The position numbers were made by a program, and so were the translations under genes. Below the pieces are notes generated by a model, which worked only from the letters and a program-made list of their open reading frames with translations, searched no databases and was not told the origin of the DNA. Positions 1 to 12,272 of a DNA stretch of 64,000 nucleotides are shown in pieces (position 1 is the first letter of the stretch; each line of letters starts with the position of its first letter). The stretch is taken from contig CATQHT010000003.1 of the NCBI GenBank assembly GCA_958296045.1, positions 197,246-261,245 of the forward strand, in the 5' to 3' direction. The stretch comes from Rhodothermales bacterium (GTDB lineage: Bacteria > Bacteroidota > Rhodothermia > Rhodothermales > Bin80).

Positions 1-181
1 TAGAAGCCGACGCGAGCGTGTGCCCGTGGACATCGTCAATCAACTGGGCGTAGATGTGCCTGTTAGACCGGAACACCGTGAGTCGGGGCCGGGCCACTGT
101 GCCGGACACGCGCTTGCGCACGCTCCTCTTGACGCGTTGACGCCGCTGCACTCGTGCGGCTTTCGCTTTCCTGATCGCCAT
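1..181 (-). CDS. rplR: 50S ribosomal protein L18 (partial, 3' end outside window)
   Basis: This is the N-terminal 60 residues of L18, which binds 5S rRNA in the large subunit. The start is the ATG at 181-179, giving [19 protein letters not shown]. The conserved core [20 protein letters not shown] and GHTLASAS follow, which is diagnostic for L18. The gene runs off the left edge. It lies 14 nt downstream of rplF, the normal spc-operon order, so it is co-transcribed with it. Confidence 0.95.
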   Translation of the reverse strand, partial: MAIRKAKAARVQRRQRVKRSVRKRVSGTVARPRLTVFRSNRHIYAQLIDDVHGHTLASAS

Positions 182-195
182 GGTCAGTTGGTCAG

Positions 196-756
196 TTACC
201 TCGCGGCAGCAGTCTTGCCTGCCTTGCGACGGACATCTTCTCCCACATAGCGGATGCCCTTCCCTTTGTAGGGCTCCGGTGGGCGCAGCCCCCGGATTTT
301 GGCCGCTACCTGGCCCACAAGCTGCTTATCTATCCCTTCAATGGTGACTCTTGGTGCCTGCCCGCGACGTCCGGGGTCCGCTGTGACATTCACCTCCGAC
401 GGCGCCACGAAATAAACCGGATGCGAGAAACCCACTGCCAACTCGAGCACGCCCTGCTTCATTGCAGCCCTGGCACCGACGCCGATCACTTCCAGCTCCT
501 TCTTGTAGCCACGCGTGACACCTATGACCATATTCTGGATCAGGGCCCGGTAAAGGCCGTGCTGCGAACGATGACGCTTCAGGTTACTTGGACGGTGCAC
601 GGTCACCGTATCTGCTTCCACGCGGACCGTGATGTCCAGATTCACCTGGGTGCACAGCTCACCTTTGGGTCCTTTGACCCTCACTTCATTGCCCGATGTG
701 ACGCTGATTTGCACGCCCTTGTCGATCGCTATTGGCAGTAGGCCTATCCTGGACAT
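196..756 (-). CDS. rplF: 50S ribosomal protein L6
   Basis: L6 sits near the factor-binding region of the large subunit. At 186 residues it is full length. It begins [15 protein letters not shown] and ends in the typical [15 protein letters not shown] motif plus a basic tail. It lies between rpsH (15 nt upstream) and rplR (14 nt downstream) in the spc part of the operon. Confidence 0.97.
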   Translation of the reverse strand: MSRIGLLPIAIDKGVQISVTSGNEVRVKGPKGELCTQVNLDITVRVEADTVTVHRPSNLKRHRSQHGLYRALIQNMVIGVTRGYKKELEVIGVGARAAMKQGVLELAVGFSHPVYFVAPSEVNVTADPGRRGQAPRVTIEGIDKQLVGQVAAKIRGLRPPEPYKGKGIRYVGEDVRRKAGKTAAAR

Positions 757-771
757 TGGTGTTACGCTGTA

Positions 772-1173
772 TTAAAAGACGTGCGCCAGCACCTCGCCAC
801 CCACATTGATCTTGCGGGCCTCCTTGTCGGTCATCACGCCACGGGAGGTGGAAAGGATGGCAATCCCAAGGCCACTCTTGACACGGGGCAGGTGTGTGGC
901 ACGCACAAAGTGACGCAGCCCTGGCGTGGAGATACGTCTCATTTCCACAATCGCGCCCCGTCCTTTGCGATCATACTTGAGATAGATACGCAGCAGGCCC
1001 TGTTTGCCGTCGGCAATGTTGATAAATCTGCCGACGTATCCCTTATCGACAAGGATCTGCGAGATAGCCCGCTTGAGTCGGGAGGCCGGCACATCCGTGA
1101 AACGATGCCCCGCGCTTTGCGCATTGCGGATGCGCGCCAGATAGTCTGCTACCGGGTCTGTTATTCCGCTCAT
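772..1173 (-). CDS. rpsH: 30S ribosomal protein S8
   Basis: S8 is a 16S rRNA-binding protein of the small-subunit platform. An in-frame TTG lies upstream, but the ATG at 1173 is preferred: it forms a TGATG overlap with the rpsN stop and gives [19 protein letters not shown], the usual S8 start. The C-terminal signature (LGIAILSTSRGVMTDKEAR) is present. In other bacteria S8 represses its own operon; no target hairpin was identified here. Confidence 0.96.
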   Translation of the reverse strand: MSGITDPVADYLARIRNAQSAGHRFTDVPASRLKRAISQILVDKGYVGRFINIADGKQGLLRIYLKYDRKGRGAIVEMRRISTPGLRHFVRATHLPRVKSGLGIAILSTSRGVMTDKEARKINVGGEVLAHVF

Positions 1174-1442
1174 CACCAACTGGCTTTTCTGATTCCGGGA
1201 ATTTTGCCAGCCCGCGCCATGTCCCGGAAGACAATCCGGGAGATGCCATAGGTCCTGATGTATCCGCGTCCGCGCCCGGTCAGCTGACAGCGGTTGCGCA
1301 AGCGCGAAGGCGATGCGTTGCGCGGGATTTTCTGCAGGGCTTCAAAGTTGCCCTCCGCTTTGTAGGCTGCCCGCTTGGCCGCATATTTGGCGACCAGCGC
1401 TTCGCGCTTCTTCTGACGTGCCACCACACTCTTCTTTGCCAT
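1173..1442 (-). CDS. rpsN: 30S ribosomal protein S14, zinc-independent form
   Basis: This 89-residue S14 is the long C-minus type: there is no CxxC zinc knuckle. The conserved [21 protein letters not shown] block and the C-terminal GIRKASW are present. Its stop codon overlaps the rpsH start by one base (TGATG), suggesting translational coupling. It lies 12 nt after rplE. Confidence 0.97.
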   Translation of the reverse strand: MAKKSVVARQKKREALVAKYAAKRAAYKAEGNFEALQKIPRNASPSRLRNRCQLTGRGRGYIRTYGISRIVFRDMARAGKIPGIRKASW

Positions 1443-1454
1443 ACTGCGCTATGT

Positions 1455-2036
1455 CTATGCGCTCGCGCGCCGTTCCCGCCGTACAAACGGCATACCCAGT
1501 GCCTTAAGCAGCGCTAGGGCTTCTTCGTCGGTGTTCGCGGTCGTAACACACGTGATGCCAAGTCCGCTAATCTTTTCGATCCTGTTCACATCGACTTCTG
1601 GAAAGATGATCTGCTCCCGGATGCCCAGGGAATAGTTCCCGCGTCCGTCAAAACTGCCGTCGGGCACACCTCGGAAGTCGCGCACCCGGGGCAGGGCCAG
1701 CGTGATTAGTCGGTCCAGAAATTCCCACATCCGGTTGCCGCGCAACGTCACCATAGCGCCGATCGCCATACCTTCACGCAGCTTGAAGTTGGACACGCTC
1801 TTGCGAGCCCGCCGCACTGTCGGATGCTGGCCGGTAATCATGCGCAGCTCCTGCACCGCGCTTTCTAAGAGCTTCTGGTTCTGCGTTGCTTCCCCGACCC
1901 CTTTGTTGACGGTGATCTTCACCAGCCGTGGGACCTGCAGGTCATTCGTAAAGCCAAATCGCTTGCGCAGTTTCGCCACCACTTCTAAATGGTAGCGCTG
2001 CTTAAGCCTTGGCACGTATCCGTTTTCCTTAGTCAT
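1455..2036 (-). CDS. rplE: 50S ribosomal protein L5
   Basis: L5 binds 5S rRNA and contacts the P-site tRNA. The chosen ATG at 2036 gives [20 protein letters not shown] and an 8-nt overlap (ATGACTAA) with the end of rplX; a longer in-frame reading would run further into rplX. The product is 193 residues, slightly longer than usual, with a short basic C-terminal tail. Conserved blocks such as [13 protein letters not shown] and [14 protein letters not shown] are present. Confidence 0.96.
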   Translation of the reverse strand: MTKENGYVPRLKQRYHLEVVAKLRKRFGFTNDLQVPRLVKITVNKGVGEATQNQKLLESAVQELRMITGQHPTVRRARKSVSNFKLREGMAIGAMVTLRGNRMWEFLDRLITLALPRVRDFRGVPDGSFDGRGNYSLGIREQIIFPEVDVNRIEKISGLGITCVTTANTDEEALALLKALGMPFVRRERRASA

Positions 2037-2406
2037 CCAGTTCCTCCCCAGTCGTTTTGGCATACCGCACCCAGCGGCCGCCTCCCGTATCCAGGTCCTG
2101 AATCCAGCGGCGACCCACGCGCGTCGGCTCGAAGTCGCTGTCTACCGGCTGCACATTAGAGATATGGATCGGCATCTCCTGCTCAATGCGTCCGCCCTGC
2201 GTATGCGTCTGGTTGGGTTTGGTGTGCCGCAATCGCAGGTTGACCCCTTCCACAATGATCCGACTCTTCTTGGGGAAGATCTTCAGCACCCTCCCTGTGT
2301 AACCCTTGTCCCGGTCATTGCGCGGGTTAGCAGCGGTGATGACCTTGGTCAGCATCACCGTGTCATTCTTCTTGATGTGCCGCTTTTTGCCGCCTCGCTT
2401 TTTCAT
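2029..2406 (-). CDS. rplX: 50S ribosomal protein L24
   Basis: L24 is an assembly-initiator protein. The 125-residue product has the KOW-type core ([39 protein letters not shown]). It is about 20 residues longer than the common form because of a C-terminal extension ([15 protein letters not shown]) whose last codons overlap the rplE start by 8 nt. Confidence 0.96.
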   Translation of the reverse strand: MKKRGGKKRHIKKNDTVMLTKVITAANPRNDRDKGYTGRVLKIFPKKSRIIVEGVNLRLRHTKPNQTHTQGGRIEQEMPIHISNVQPVDSDFEPTRVGRRWIQDLDTGGGRWVRYAKTTGEELDD

Positions 2407-2411
2407 GACAG

Positions 2412-2780
2412 TCAGAGCACCTCTGGAGCCAGTGAAACAATGCGCATGTACTGCTTCTCTCTCAGTTCGCGGGCCACCGGCCCGAAGATTCGCGTCCCCC
2501 TGGGTTCGCCCTGGGCGTCAAGCAGCACCGCCGCATTTTCATCGAAGCGGATATAGGAGCCGTCCCTGCGCCGATGCTCTTTTGCGGTGCGCACGACCAC
2601 TGCGCGCGACACTTCGCCCTTGCGGATGTTGCCTCCAGGCACGGCGGACTTGACCGTGACCACGATCTTGTCACCTACGCGCGCGTACCGTCGCCCGCTC
2701 CCCCCCAACACACGAATGCAGAGGACTTCCTTAGCGCCGCTGTTGTCGGCGACCGCAAGTCTGCTTTCCTGCTGAACCAT
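2412..2780 (-). CDS. rplN: 50S ribosomal protein L14
   Basis: L14 forms part of the subunit interface. It is 122 residues, the standard length, with the start [20 protein letters not shown] and the signature [20 protein letters not shown]. It sits 5 nt upstream of rplX and 12 nt downstream of rpsQ. Confidence 0.98.
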   Translation of the reverse strand: MVQQESRLAVADNSGAKEVLCIRVLGGSGRRYARVGDKIVVTVKSAVPGGNIRKGEVSRAVVVRTAKEHRRRDGSYIRFDENAAVLLDAQGEPRGTRIFGPVARELREKQYMRIVSLAPEVL

Positions 2781-2792
2781 GGTCCTGCTCCG

Positions 2793-3059
2793 TTATTTGG
2801 CGCGCTGAAGGATCGCCACTAGGCGCCACCTTTTGTGCCTGCTCAGAGGTCGCGTCTCCATGATGCGAACGACGTCGCCCTGGCACGCTTCCTGCTTCTC
2901 ATCGTGCGCCATAAGCTGGGTAGACTGCCGGATGAACTTGCCGTAGGTGGGGTGCCGCACCTGGCGCTCTATGCCGACCATGATGGTCTTGGTCATCTTG
3001 TCGCTTACGACCAGCCCCACCCGTTCTCGGCGCGCGCGCCTTGGTTCGCTGCTTTTCAT
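2793..3059 (-). CDS. rpsQ: 30S ribosomal protein S17
   Basis: S17 is a primary 16S rRNA binder. The 88-residue product carries the characteristic GLVVSDKMTKTIMVGIER and HPTYGKFIRQSTQLMAHDE blocks. Its ATG overlaps the rpmC stop by 4 nt (ATGA-type), implying coupled translation. Confidence 0.97.
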   Translation of the reverse strand: MKSSEPRRARRERVGLVVSDKMTKTIMVGIERQVRHPTYGKFIRQSTQLMAHDEKQEACQGDVVRIMETRPLSRHKRWRLVAILQRAK

Positions 3060-3250
3060 GCCTTCTTGTACTCTTTCAGGATGGTCTTCAGGCGCGCCAC
3101 GAAGCGTCGCTTCTCCCTCAGAATCATCGGGTTTTCCAGTCGCGCGATAGCATGCCGAAAGGACAGCTCCCGCAGCTGCTCCTCTTCCTCCCGGATGCGC
3201 TCCCGTATCTCAACGACACTAAGCGCGCGGACCTCTTTCGCATCCATCAT
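3056..3250 (-). CDS. rpmC: 50S ribosomal protein L29
   Basis: L29 lies at the polypeptide exit tunnel, next to the docking site for trigger factor and SRP. This small helical protein of 64 residues has the typical [17 protein letters not shown] core. It overlaps both rplP (4 nt upstream) and rpsQ (4 nt downstream). Confidence 0.96.
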   Translation of the reverse strand: MMDAKEVRALSVVEIRERIREEEEQLRELSFRHAIARLENPMILREKRRFVARLKTILKEYKKA

Positions 3251-3672
3251 TGGGCTGTATAGTCCGGTCTTACAACGATCCTGGTCCTTAGCGGCAGCTT
3301 CTGCTGCCCGAGCCGGAGCGAAGCTCTGGCCAGCTCCTCACTGACGTTGCCTCCCACCTCAAAGATGATCCTGCCCGGCTGTATCGGCGCGGCCCAGTGG
3401 TCGATGGACCCTTTCCCCTTGCCCATACGCACCTCAGCGGGCTTCCTAGTGATCGGCTTGTCGGGAAATACACGGATATACACCATACCGACGCGCTTCA
3501 TTTTGCGCGTGATCGCGATCCGTGCCGCCTCGATCTGGCGGCTCGTAACCCGACCGGTCTGCAGGGCTTTGATGGCAAAGTCGCCGAATTCCACGCGTGT
3601 GCCGCGCGTCGCATTTCCACGCGTGCGGCCCTTCTGCTGTTTGCGGTACTTGGTCCGCTTGGGCATCAACAT
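3247..3672 (-). CDS. rplP: 50S ribosomal protein L16
   Basis: L16 helps shape the A-site of the large subunit. At 141 residues it starts [19 protein letters not shown], which aligns with the usual MLxPKR start, so the first ATG is used. [20 protein letters not shown] is a family signature. It follows rpsC by 49 nt and overlaps rpmC by 4 nt. Confidence 0.97.
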   Translation of the reverse strand: MLMPKRTKYRKQQKGRTRGNATRGTRVEFGDFAIKALQTGRVTSRQIEAARIAITRKMKRVGMVYIRVFPDKPITRKPAEVRMGKGKGSIDHWAAPIQPGRIIFEVGGNVSEELARASLRLGQQKLPLRTRIVVRPDYTAQ

Positions 3673-3721
3673 GGCTTCTCTCCCGGTTTCTTATTGACGG
3701 CTGGTAGCAACTGACTGATGG

Positions 3722-4495
3722 CTAACGGCCTCTTGCACGCCTGCGTCGATTGCTTCCGCCGCGACGCCTCCGATCGCGCGCACGACCCGCGTCCGTGCGC
3801 CGGCCGCCAGGCTGCATCTGCCTCAGCTGCTGGCGCTGGGCCTGCACATTCGGGCTCAGGTCCGGTCTGCCGAGGATTTCGCCGCGGTAGATCCAGACTT
3901 TGACGCCAGCCGTGCCGTAGATCGTGAACGCCGTGGCTACCGCATAATCGATGTCTGCCCGGATGGTGTGCAGCGGCACTCTGCCTTCGAGGTACTGCTC
4001 GATGCGCCCCATCTCGGAGCCTCCGAGGCGGCCTCCCACCTTGATGCGAATCCCGAGCGCCCCCATCCGCATGGCCCCGGTGATGGCCTGCTTCATGGCG
4101 CGCCGGTACGAGATGCGGCCTTCGAGCTGCTGCGCCACGTTTTGGGCCACTAGGCTGGCGTCCACCTCGGGGCGCTTGATCTCGTTGATGTTGATCTGAA
4201 TATCCTTGCCGGTGAGCTGCTTGATTTCTTCGCGCAGCTTTTCCACTTCGGCGCCACCGCGGCCAATAACCACCCCTGGACGACTGGTATGAAGCGTGAG
4301 AATCACACGACTGGGCGTACGCTCCACTACCACGCGGCTCAGGCCCGCCCGCTTCAGGCGGGCTCGCAGATACCGGCGCACCTCCTCGTCCTCGACAAGC
4401 CTGGCGGCAATATCATTCTTGGAGGCATACCAGTTGGAATCCCAACCGCGGATGATGCCCAGGCGGAAGCCTACGGGGTGTGTCTTCTGACCCAT
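3722..4495 (-). CDS. rpsC: 30S ribosomal protein S3
   Basis: S3 lines the mRNA entry channel. The ATG at 4495 ([20 protein letters not shown]) is the family start; an upstream in-frame extension would overlap rplV and is rejected. The KH domain includes [16 protein letters not shown]. The 257-residue product ends in a very arginine-rich tail. It starts 10 nt after rplV. Confidence 0.97.
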   Translation of the reverse strand: MGQKTHPVGFRLGIIRGWDSNWYASKNDIAARLVEDEEVRRYLRARLKRAGLSRVVVERTPSRVILTLHTSRPGVVIGRGGAEVEKLREEIKQLTGKDIQININEIKRPEVDASLVAQNVAQQLEGRISYRRAMKQAITGAMRMGALGIRIKVGGRLGGSEMGRIEQYLEGRVPLHTIRADIDYAVATAFTIYGTAGVKVWIYRGEILGRPDLSPNVQAQRQQLRQMQPGGRRTDAGRARDRRRRGGSNRRRRARGR

Positions 4496-4505
4496 GGAGT
4501 TGTCG

Positions 4506-4859
4506 TTAGTCTTCGTCGTCTTTGAGGCAGATGACAACCGTCAGGTGACTTAGCCTCTTCTTGTATGGCTTGGCCCGCCCCCGCGGCCCGGCGCGAAACC
4601 GCTTGAACCGCGGCCCCTCATCCACGCGAATCTCGTCTATAATCAGGGATTCTTCGTCAAAACGCTCGTCTGGATTCAAGTCAATAAGATTCTTGACCGC
4701 GTTGCGTACCGTCAGCTCCACTGGCCTCGTGGCAGCCTGGGGCAAGAACGTCAGCGCCTCAATCGCCTGGGGTACCGTCAACCCGCGAATGGCGTTGACC
4801 ACACGCCGCATCTTGCGCGGAGAGCTGCGGATGTATTTGCGTGTTGCTCTTGCTTGCAT
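4506..4859 (-). CDS. rplV: 50S ribosomal protein L22
   Basis: L22 lines the exit tunnel. It is 117 residues, with [18 protein letters not shown] at the N-terminus and [20 protein letters not shown] near the C-terminus; the latter matches the conserved tunnel and C-terminal segments. It is 6 nt downstream of rpsS. Confidence 0.97.
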   Translation of the reverse strand: MQARATRKYIRSSPRKMRRVVNAIRGLTVPQAIEALTFLPQAATRPVELTVRNAVKNLIDLNPDERFDEESLIIDEIRVDEGPRFKRFRAGPRGRAKPYKKRLSHLTVVICLKDDED

Positions 4860-4865
4860 AGCTGA

Positions 4866-5147
4866 CTACCGGCCACGCCGGTCCCTTTTGGAGCCCGAGT
4901 GTCCCCGATAGGTACGGGTAGGTGAAAATTCACCCAGTCGGTGACCGACCATATTCTCTGTCACGTACACGGGAATAAACTGGCGTCCGTTATGTACTGC
5001 GAACGTATGTCCGACAAAGTCGGGAGTAATCATCGAGGAGCGGCTCCATGTCTTGATGACCCGTTTACGGTCACCCGCATTAAGCGCATCGACTTTGCGC
5101 TGCAGCTTGTAGTAGACGAACGGCCCCTTTTTGAGTGAACGTGCCAT
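4866..5147 (-). CDS. rpsS: 30S ribosomal protein S19
   Basis: S19 contacts S13 in the small-subunit head. The 93-residue product has the standard start [15 protein letters not shown] and the block [20 protein letters not shown] followed by [14 protein letters not shown]. It lies 2 nt after rplB. Confidence 0.98.
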   Translation of the reverse strand: MARSLKKGPFVYYKLQRKVDALNAGDRKRVIKTWSRSSMITPDFVGHTFAVHNGRQFIPVYVTENMVGHRLGEFSPTRTYRGHSGSKRDRRGR

Positions 5148-5149
5148 GG

Positions 5150-5983
5150 TTACCTGCGTTTCGTGCCGCGCCTATGCACGATGAATTTGTCTGAGGACTT
5201 GTTGCGCCTGCGTGTGCGCAGACCCTTGGCAATCTGACCCGATCGGGATCGCGGGTGCCCACCAGAGGCTTTGCCTTCCCCTCCTCCCATCGGGTGGTCA
5301 ACAGGGTTCATAGCCACGCCTCGGGTCTTCGGACGCGAACCCAGCCACCTGCGCCGCCCCGCCTTGCCTAGATCAACATTCATGTGATCCGGGTTGGATG
5401 TGGTGCCGATGGTTGCCATGCACTTGCCCGAGACCCTCCGCACCTCTCCCGACGGCAGCTTCAGCGTCACATACCGGCCGTCTTTAGCGGTCAGTTGCGC
5501 ATAAGTGCCAGCCGCGCGCGCCATCTGCGCCCCTTTGCCGGGCTTCATCTCAATAGCGTGGACGAAGGTGCCCATAGGAACGTTCTTGAGCGGCAAGCAG
5601 TTGCCTACTTCCGGCGGCGCGTTGCGACCGTTCTCTACGACGTCGCCCACCGAAAGCTTGTCCGGCGCGAGTATGTAGCGCCGTTGGCCGTCTTGGTAAA
5701 CTAGGAGCGCTATGCGCGCCGACCGGTTCGGATCATACTGGATGCTTTCCACACGCGCGGGTATACCCAGCTTGTTGCGCTTGAAGTCAATGATGCGGTA
5801 GCGCCGCTTGTGGCCACCACCTCGGCACCGCACCATCATTCGGCCGGTATTGTTGCGGCCGGCTTTGCGCTTTTGGGGCGCCAGCAAACTCCGCTCTGGC
5901 GTGGTGGACGTGATGGACTCAAACGTCGATACCGACCGCTGGCGCTGCCCAGGCGTAGTAGGATTAAGCTTACGGTTAGGCAT
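5150..5983 (-). CDS. rplB: 50S ribosomal protein L2
   Basis: L2 is a core 23S rRNA-binding protein needed for subunit association and peptidyl transfer. The 277-residue length is normal. The C-terminal motif [18 protein letters not shown] contains the conserved histidine close to the peptidyl-transferase centre. It shares one base with the end of rplW, a tight coupling. Confidence 0.98.
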   Translation of the reverse strand: MPNRKLNPTTPGQRQRSVSTFESITSTTPERSLLAPQKRKAGRNNTGRMMVRCRGGGHKRRYRIIDFKRNKLGIPARVESIQYDPNRSARIALLVYQDGQRRYILAPDKLSVGDVVENGRNAPPEVGNCLPLKNVPMGTFVHAIEMKPGKGAQMARAAGTYAQLTAKDGRYVTLKLPSGEVRRVSGKCMATIGTTSNPDHMNVDLGKAGRRRWLGSRPKTRGVAMNPVDHPMGGGEGKASGGHPRSRSGQIAKGLRTRRRNKSSDKFIVHRRGTKRR

Positions 5984-6282
5984 CAGATGTTGGAGAAAAA
6001 GTCAATCTGTTCGCTCCCCGGCTTCAGCGTCACGATAGCCTTCTTGTAGCGCGATGTGCGCCCCACGCGCACGCCGCGGCGCGTCTGCTGACGGCGGACC
6101 TTGCCGCGCACAATCATGGTGCGCACCTCATCTACATCGACGTCGGGAAATCGTGCCTCTACCGCTTTGCGGATCTCCACCTTGTTGGCGCGATGATCCA
6201 CGATAAAGGCGTAGTGGCCCGCTTCCATTTGCCGGGTGAGCTTTTCTGTCACCAGCGGTCGTCTAAGAATATCCTTTCTCAT
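5983..6282 (-). CDS. rplW: 50S ribosomal protein L23
   Basis: L23 provides the trigger-factor and SRP docking site beside the exit tunnel. At 99 residues it has the usual start [20 protein letters not shown] and the basic loop segment [21 protein letters not shown]. It is directly upstream of rplB with a one-base overlap. Confidence 0.97.
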   Translation of the reverse strand: MRKDILRRPLVTEKLTRQMEAGHYAFIVDHRANKVEIRKAVEARFPDVDVDEVRTMIVRGKVRRQQTRRGVRVGRTSRYKKAIVTLKPGSEQIDFFSNI

Positions 6283-6307
6283 AGCACTACGCCGCTGCGG
6301 CGGCAGA

Positions 6308-6937
6308 TTACGATTCAGTCGTGGCCTGGTTTAACACCGCCACTGCTCCTTCTTCGATCAGTAGCGTCCTGGCCCGCAGGACATCCTCCGCGCAAATGTT
6401 ACGCGCCTCTCTGACGACCACACGATGGAGGTTAGTACTGGAGCGAAACACATGGGGGCTGTTCGATGCGGTCACCACCAGCACGCGCGACCCATCAAGG
6501 CCAAAGGTACCCAGGATGCCCGACAGCCAGGCGGTGCTGGGTGTATTAAACTCAAGTGCATCCACGACGTGCACCTCCTCTTCGCGCAAGCGATAGCTTA
6601 GGGCACTGTTACGTGCCAGTCGCCGCGTCTTCTTGGAGAGCCGCAGCCGGTACTTCCGCGGACGCGGACCGAAAGTGCGTCCGCCACCACGCCTGAGCGG
6701 CGACTTCACGCTCCCGCTGCGGGCCATCCCGGTACCCTTCTGGCGGTAAAGCTTCCGCGTGGAACCGGTGATTTCGCCGCGCTCTTTCGTCTTCGCGGTG
6801 CCACTGCGCCGAGCGGCCTGCGTACGTCGCACATCCAGCCACAACACATGGTCGTGCGGCTCGATGTCGAAGGCGTCGCCCAAGACCACGGTACGCCCGG
6901 TGTCTATGCCGTCCTTCTGGTAAACCGAAAGCTCCAT
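6308..6937 (-). CDS. rplD: 50S ribosomal protein L4
   Basis: L4 extends a loop into the exit tunnel. In E. coli it is the autoregulator of the S10 operon. The 209-residue product contains the loop region STRKLYRQKGTGMARSGSVK and GGGRTFGPRPRKYRL, which are diagnostic. It lies 18 nt after rplC. No leader hairpin for autoregulation was recognised in front of rpsJ. Confidence 0.97.
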   Translation of the reverse strand: MELSVYQKDGIDTGRTVVLGDAFDIEPHDHVLWLDVRRTQAARRSGTAKTKERGEITGSTRKLYRQKGTGMARSGSVKSPLRRGGGRTFGPRPRKYRLRLSKKTRRLARNSALSYRLREEEVHVVDALEFNTPSTAWLSGILGTFGLDGSRVLVVTASNSPHVFRSSTNLHRVVVREARNICAEDVLRARTLLIEEGAVAVLNQATTES

Positions 6938-6955
6938 GTGACTCTTTGCGTATGC

Positions 6956-7585
6956 CTACGACTTCTTTAGCAGTGATACGATGCCGTTACGAGCGCCTGG
7001 CACGGCACCCCGGATCAGTATCAGGTTGTGCTCGGGATAGATGGCCGCGACATCAAGGTTCTTAACCGTGACGCGGCGGTTGCCCATCTGGCCACCCATG
7101 CGCATGCCCTTGAACACTCTGGAAGGATCGGACGACTGGCCGATCGATCCCGGTGCGCGCTCCCGGTTATGCTGACCATGCGTGCGGTCATTGACGCCGC
7201 GGAAGCCGTGACGACGCACAACCCCTTGGAATCCCTTGCCCTTAGACACGCCGCGCACATCCACTCGGTCCCCTTCGGCAAACACATCTTCGACGCGCAC
7301 CTCTTCGCCAGCCTCTGGGACCTGTGCGTTCCAGGAAACTTCCCGGACTACGCGCTTGGACGGAGCGCCTGCCGACGCGAAGTGGCCGCGCATAGCCTTT
7401 GTAGTATGGCGCGGGTCTATGTCAATGAAGCCGAGCTGCACGGCATCATAGCCGTCTTGGCCGTCGGACGACTTCACCTGCAACACCACGTTCGGACCAG
7501 CTTCAATCACCGTGCACGGGACATTATTCCCGCTGGAGTCGAAAATGCTAGACATGCCGATCTTGCGGCCCAGAAGTCCACTCAT
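6956..7585 (-). CDS. rplC: 50S ribosomal protein L3
   Basis: L3 reaches towards the peptidyl-transferase centre and nucleates 23S assembly. The 209-residue product starts [19 protein letters not shown] and contains [19 protein letters not shown] and [16 protein letters not shown], both family signatures. It starts 8 nt after rpsJ. Confidence 0.98.
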   Translation of the reverse strand: MSGLLGRKIGMSSIFDSSGNNVPCTVIEAGPNVVLQVKSSDGQDGYDAVQLGFIDIDPRHTTKAMRGHFASAGAPSKRVVREVSWNAQVPEAGEEVRVEDVFAEGDRVDVRGVSKGKGFQGVVRRHGFRGVNDRTHGQHNRERAPGSIGQSSDPSRVFKGMRMGGQMGNRRVTVKNLDVAAIYPEHNLILIRGAVPGARNGIVSLLKKS

Positions 7586-7593
7586 AGCTCGAA

Positions 7594-7902
7594 TCAGACT
7601 TTAATCTCGACGTCGACGCCACTGGGCAACTCGAGCTTCATGAGAGCATCCACCGTCTTGCTGCTGGTCGAGAGGATGTCGATCAACCGTTTGTGGCTGC
7701 GGCTCTCAAACTGCTCCCGGCTCTTCTTGTTGACGTGCGGGCTGCGTAGCACCGTGTAAACCACCTTACTTGTTGGCAGCGGAATCGGCCCGCTGACAAC
7801 GGCCCCCGTCGATCGTACCGTCTTGATGATCTTCTCCGCGCTGCGGTCGATCAGTGTGTGATCGTAAGACCGAAGCTTGATACGAATCTTCTGGCTCGCC
7901 AT
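7594..7902 (-). CDS. rpsJ: 30S ribosomal protein S10
   Basis: S10 is a small-subunit head protein, and as NusE it joins antitermination complexes. It is 102 residues, starting [19 protein letters not shown], with [20 protein letters not shown] in the middle. It lies 9 nt downstream of tuf, so the str and S10 operons appear fused here. Confidence 0.98.
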   Translation of the reverse strand: MASQKIRIKLRSYDHTLIDRSAEKIIKTVRSTGAVVSGPIPLPTSKVVYTVLRSPHVNKKSREQFESRSHKRLIDILSTSSKTVDALMKLELPSGVDVEIKV

Positions 7903-7911
7903 GGCGGCTTA

Positions 7912-9102
<1,191 letters not shown>

Positions 9103-9146
9103 AACTGCTGGTTTCAGGTTTGGTTGGTGCTATAGGGTTGATATAG

Positions 9147-11240
9147 TTAAACGGCCTTGCCAAAGGTTGATAGAATGATCTGATCCGCGACGCTCTTCGG
9201 CGCCGGCTCGTAAGACTCAAACTGCATAGAATAGATGGCACGCCCCTGCGTGATGGAACGCATGTCGGTCGAGTATCCGAACATCTCCGACAAGGGTACG
9301 AGCGCCTGCACGACGCGGGCATCCAGGCGCTGATCCATCGATACGATGCGCCCTCGGCGACTGTTGAGGTCCCCGATGACTTCGCCCATATACTCTTCCG
9401 GCGTCACTACCTCGACGCTCATGACGGGCTCCATCAGTGTCGCCTTGGAGCGACGGGCCGCCCTGCGAAATGCCATCTGCCCAGCAATCTCAAACGCGTT
9501 CTGGTCCGAATCCACCTCATGGTGCTTGCCATCAAGCAAGCGCACCCTAACGCCCTCTATCGGGTATCCGGCCAAGGGGCCCTGCCCCATGGCGGCCTTG
9601 AACCCCTTCGCGACCGACGGGATATACTCCCTGGGAATCGCGCCTCCTTTGATTTCGCTGACGAACTCAAACCCTTTACCGCTTTCGCTGGGGCCGATTT
9701 CCGCCTCTATGACCGCATACTGGCCACGCCCGCCCGTCTGTTTGCGGTGCGTATAGCGCTCCAGCACAGTGCGCCCGAAGGCTTCGCGGTAGGCGACCTG
9801 GGGCCGTCCCACGTTCGCTTCCACCTTGAACTCTCGCCGGAGCCGGTCCACGATGATCTCCAGGTACAGCTCACCCATGCCTGCGATGAGCGTCTGACCG
9901 GTTTCGCTGTCGACAGAAACCTTGAAGGTGGGATCCTCTTCGGCCAGCTTCTGCAGGCCCAGGTTGAGCTTATCGCTATCCGCCTTGGTTTTGGGCTCAA
10001 TAGCGATACGGATCACCGGATCAGGAAACTTCATCCTTTCCAGAATCACCGGATGATTCGGATCCGAGAGCGTATCGCCGGTCCGCACCTTCTTGAGGCC
10101 TACTGCCGCCGCGATGTCGCCGGCAGCGACGCGCGTCACATCTTCGCGCCGGTTGGCATGCATAAACAGCAGGCGTCCTATGCGCTCCTTGCGGGACGTT
10201 GTGGCGTTATACACTTGGGTACCTTTGCGCAGCGCACCGCTGTAGACGCGAAAGAAGGTCAGTTTTCCCACATAGGGATCTGTCGCGATCTTGAATGCGA
10301 TCGCCGAAAACGGCTGGCGCATGCCCGGATGGCGCTCCACGAGCTCTTCGGTGTTGGGAATGACCCCTTCGACCGGGGGCACATCGAGCGGGCTGGGCAA
10401 GTAGTCCAGCACGCCGTCAAGTAGCCGCTGAACCCCTTTGTTTTTGAAGGCGGAGCCGCAGAATACAGGCGTGATATCCAGGTTCAGCGTAGCCGCGCGC
10501 ACCGTCTTCCTGATTTCCTCGGGCGTAATGACATGGCCCTCGAGGTATTTCATCAGGAGCTCATCGTTGTACTCCGCGATCGCCTCGAGAAGGTTGATCC
10601 TCCAGTGGCGCGCCTCCTTGACCAAGTCGGCCGGAATATCAAAGACATCCCAGGTCGCTCCCTGCGTCGCGTCGTGCCAGACGATGGCTTTGGCTGTTAC
10701 CAGGTCAATGACGCCTTTGAACAGCGCTCCACTGCCGATCGGGATCTGGACGGGGATTGCTTTGGTTTTAAGACGTTCGGTCATGGACTCGACCGCCTCG
10801 ACAAAGTCCGCGCCAGTACGGTCCATCTTGTTGACAAACGCGATACGTGGGACGCGGTAGCGGTTGGCCTGGCGCCAGACGGTTTCTGACTGTGGCTCTA
10901 CGCCTCCGACCCCGCAGAAGAGCGCCACCGCGCCGTCCAGTACGCGCAGAGAGCGCTCCACCTCGACGGTAAAGTCGACATGGCCGGGCGTATCGATGAT
11001 GTTGATGCGGTGGTCTTTCCAGAAGCAGGTGGTAGCTGCGCTCGTTATGGTGATGCCACGCTCCTTCTCCTGCTCCATCCAGTCCATTGTCGCGCCGCCT
11101 TCGTGCACCTCGCCCATCCGGTGCAGCCGGCCCGTATAGAACAGGATCCGCTCCGTCGTGGTCGTCTTACCAGCATCGATGTGGGCCATGATGCCGATGT
11201 TGCGCATCCGGCCCAGCGCGATATGTTTCGAGATCCTCAT
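9147..11240 (-). CDS. fusA: Elongation factor G
   Basis: EF-G is the translocation GTPase. The 697-residue protein has the P-loop AHIDAGKT at 19-26, the switch element [16 protein letters not shown] and NKMD, followed by the EF-G domains II-V. It belongs to the canonical str block, 6 nt after rpsG. The length and intact motifs indicate the housekeeping paralogue rather than EF-G2. Confidence 0.97.
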   Translation of the reverse strand: MRISKHIALGRMRNIGIMAHIDAGKTTTTERILFYTGRLHRMGEVHEGGATMDWMEQEKERGITITSAATTCFWKDHRINIIDTPGHVDFTVEVERSLRVLDGAVALFCGVGGVEPQSETVWRQANRYRVPRIAFVNKMDRTGADFVEAVESMTERLKTKAIPVQIPIGSGALFKGVIDLVTAKAIVWHDATQGATWDVFDIPADLVKEARHWRINLLEAIAEYNDELLMKYLEGHVITPEEIRKTVRAATLNLDITPVFCGSAFKNKGVQRLLDGVLDYLPSPLDVPPVEGVIPNTEELVERHPGMRQPFSAIAFKIATDPYVGKLTFFRVYSGALRKGTQVYNATTSRKERIGRLLFMHANRREDVTRVAAGDIAAAVGLKKVRTGDTLSDPNHPVILERMKFPDPVIRIAIEPKTKADSDKLNLGLQKLAEEDPTFKVSVDSETGQTLIAGMGELYLEIIVDRLRREFKVEANVGRPQVAYREAFGRTVLERYTHRKQTGGRGQYAVIEAEIGPSESGKGFEFVSEIKGGAIPREYIPSVAKGFKAAMGQGPLAGYPIEGVRVRLLDGKHHEVDSDQNAFEIAGQMAFRRAARRSKATLMEPVMSVEVVTPEEYMGEVIGDLNSRRGRIVSMDQRLDARVVQALVPLSEMFGYSTDMRSITQGRAIYSMQFESYEPAPKSVADQIILSTFGKAV

Positions 11241-11246
11241 CGCTAG

Positions 11247-11714
11247 TTAGAACCGGAAGTGGGCAAAAGCCTTGTTGGATTCTGCCATGCGATGCGTGTC
11301 GTCCTTCTTCTTGATTGATCCGCCTTCGCCGTTCGACGCTGCGAGAAGCTCGCTGGCTAGGCGCCTCGCCATCGAGCGATCCGGCCGGTTGCGTGCAAAC
11401 TGGATGATCCAGCGAAACGCAAGCGCGGTGCGGCGGCTGGTTCGAACCTCAAGCGGTACTTGGTATGTGGCGCCACCGACACGCCGGCTGCGCACCTCCA
11501 CCAGAGGCGCGACGTTGTTGACAGCCTTGTGAAAGATTTCCAGGCCCGAGCTGCCGGTCCGGTTCTCGATCATCGAAAATGCGTCGTACACAATTTTCTG
11601 CGCCACACCTTTCTTACCATCCTGCATGACGTAATTGATGAAGCGGGCCACGAGCCGGTCATCGTGTTTCGGGTCCGGTGTAACGGTACGCCGCTCAGCA
11701 GATTTTCGTCTCAT
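11247..11714 (-). CDS. rpsG: 30S ribosomal protein S7
   Basis: S7 organises the 16S 3' major domain and contacts E-site tRNA. The 155-residue length is standard. The sequence begins [20 protein letters not shown] and includes [20 protein letters not shown] and the C-terminal [17 protein letters not shown]. It is 77 nt downstream of rpsL and 6 nt upstream of fusA. Confidence 0.98.
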   Translation of the reverse strand: MRRKSAERRTVTPDPKHDDRLVARFINYVMQDGKKGVAQKIVYDAFSMIENRTGSSGLEIFHKAVNNVAPLVEVRSRRVGGATYQVPLEVRTSRRTALAFRWIIQFARNRPDRSMARRLASELLAASNGEGGSIKKKDDTHRMAESNKAFAHFRF

Positions 11715-11791
11715 TCGCTTCGGCCTGTCAATAAGAGCGCCGTGCCCTCGTCAAAGGCACAGCGCCCGGTTGCTTCAGTTGGTGTGCTTGG

Positions 11792-12166
11792 CTATCGTTT
11801 GGGACGTTTCGTCCCGTACTTGGACCGGGACTGCATACGGTCCTCCACGCCGGACGTGTCCAGCGCTCCGCGGACGATGTGGTACTTCACACCAGGCAGG
11901 TCTTTGACGCGCCCTCCGCGGACCAACACGATGGAATGCTCCTGAAGGTTATGCCCTTCCCCGGGGATGTACGCGATGATCTCTATCTGGTTTGTCAGGC
12001 GCACCTTAGCGACCTTCCTTAGCGCCGAGTTCGGCTTCTTCGGCGTGGTGGTATACACGCGCGTGCATACACCCCGCCGCTGGGGGTTGCCCTGCAGGGC
12101 CGCCGCCTTCGTCTTACGGACCTTGGGGCGGCGCCCCTTTCTGATAAGCTGCTGAATTGTCGGCAC
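11792..12166 (-). CDS. rpsL: 30S ribosomal protein S12
   Basis: S12 monitors decoding at the A-site and is the streptomycin-resistance target. The GTG at 12166 gives a 124-residue product beginning (M)[19 protein letters not shown], the usual S12 length and start. A second in-frame GTG at 12184 would add six residues; neither has a Shine-Dalgarno sequence. The motif [19 protein letters not shown], including the streptomycin-related lysine, is present. It is the first gene of the operon. Confidence 0.95.
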   Translation of the reverse strand: MPTIQQLIRKGRRPKVRKTKAAALQGNPQRRGVCTRVYTTTPKKPNSALRKVAKVRLTNQIEIIAYIPGEGHNLQEHSIVLVRGGRVKDLPGVKYHIVRGALDTSGVEDRMQSRSKYGTKRPKR

Positions 12167-12272
12167 TGCAGTTAGTGGTTGCACAACAGGGTTTTCGCTG
12201 ACACGGACCGGCTACGGTCAGTTATGAATCAGCCTTACAAGATAGTGCCTTTACGCAGCAAAAGGACATTTT

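Noticed and set aside
421-741. Plus-strand open frames across the ribosomal operon (for example inside rplF, tuf and fusA)
   Set aside because: They are antisense to strongly conserved genes and have no protein-family features.
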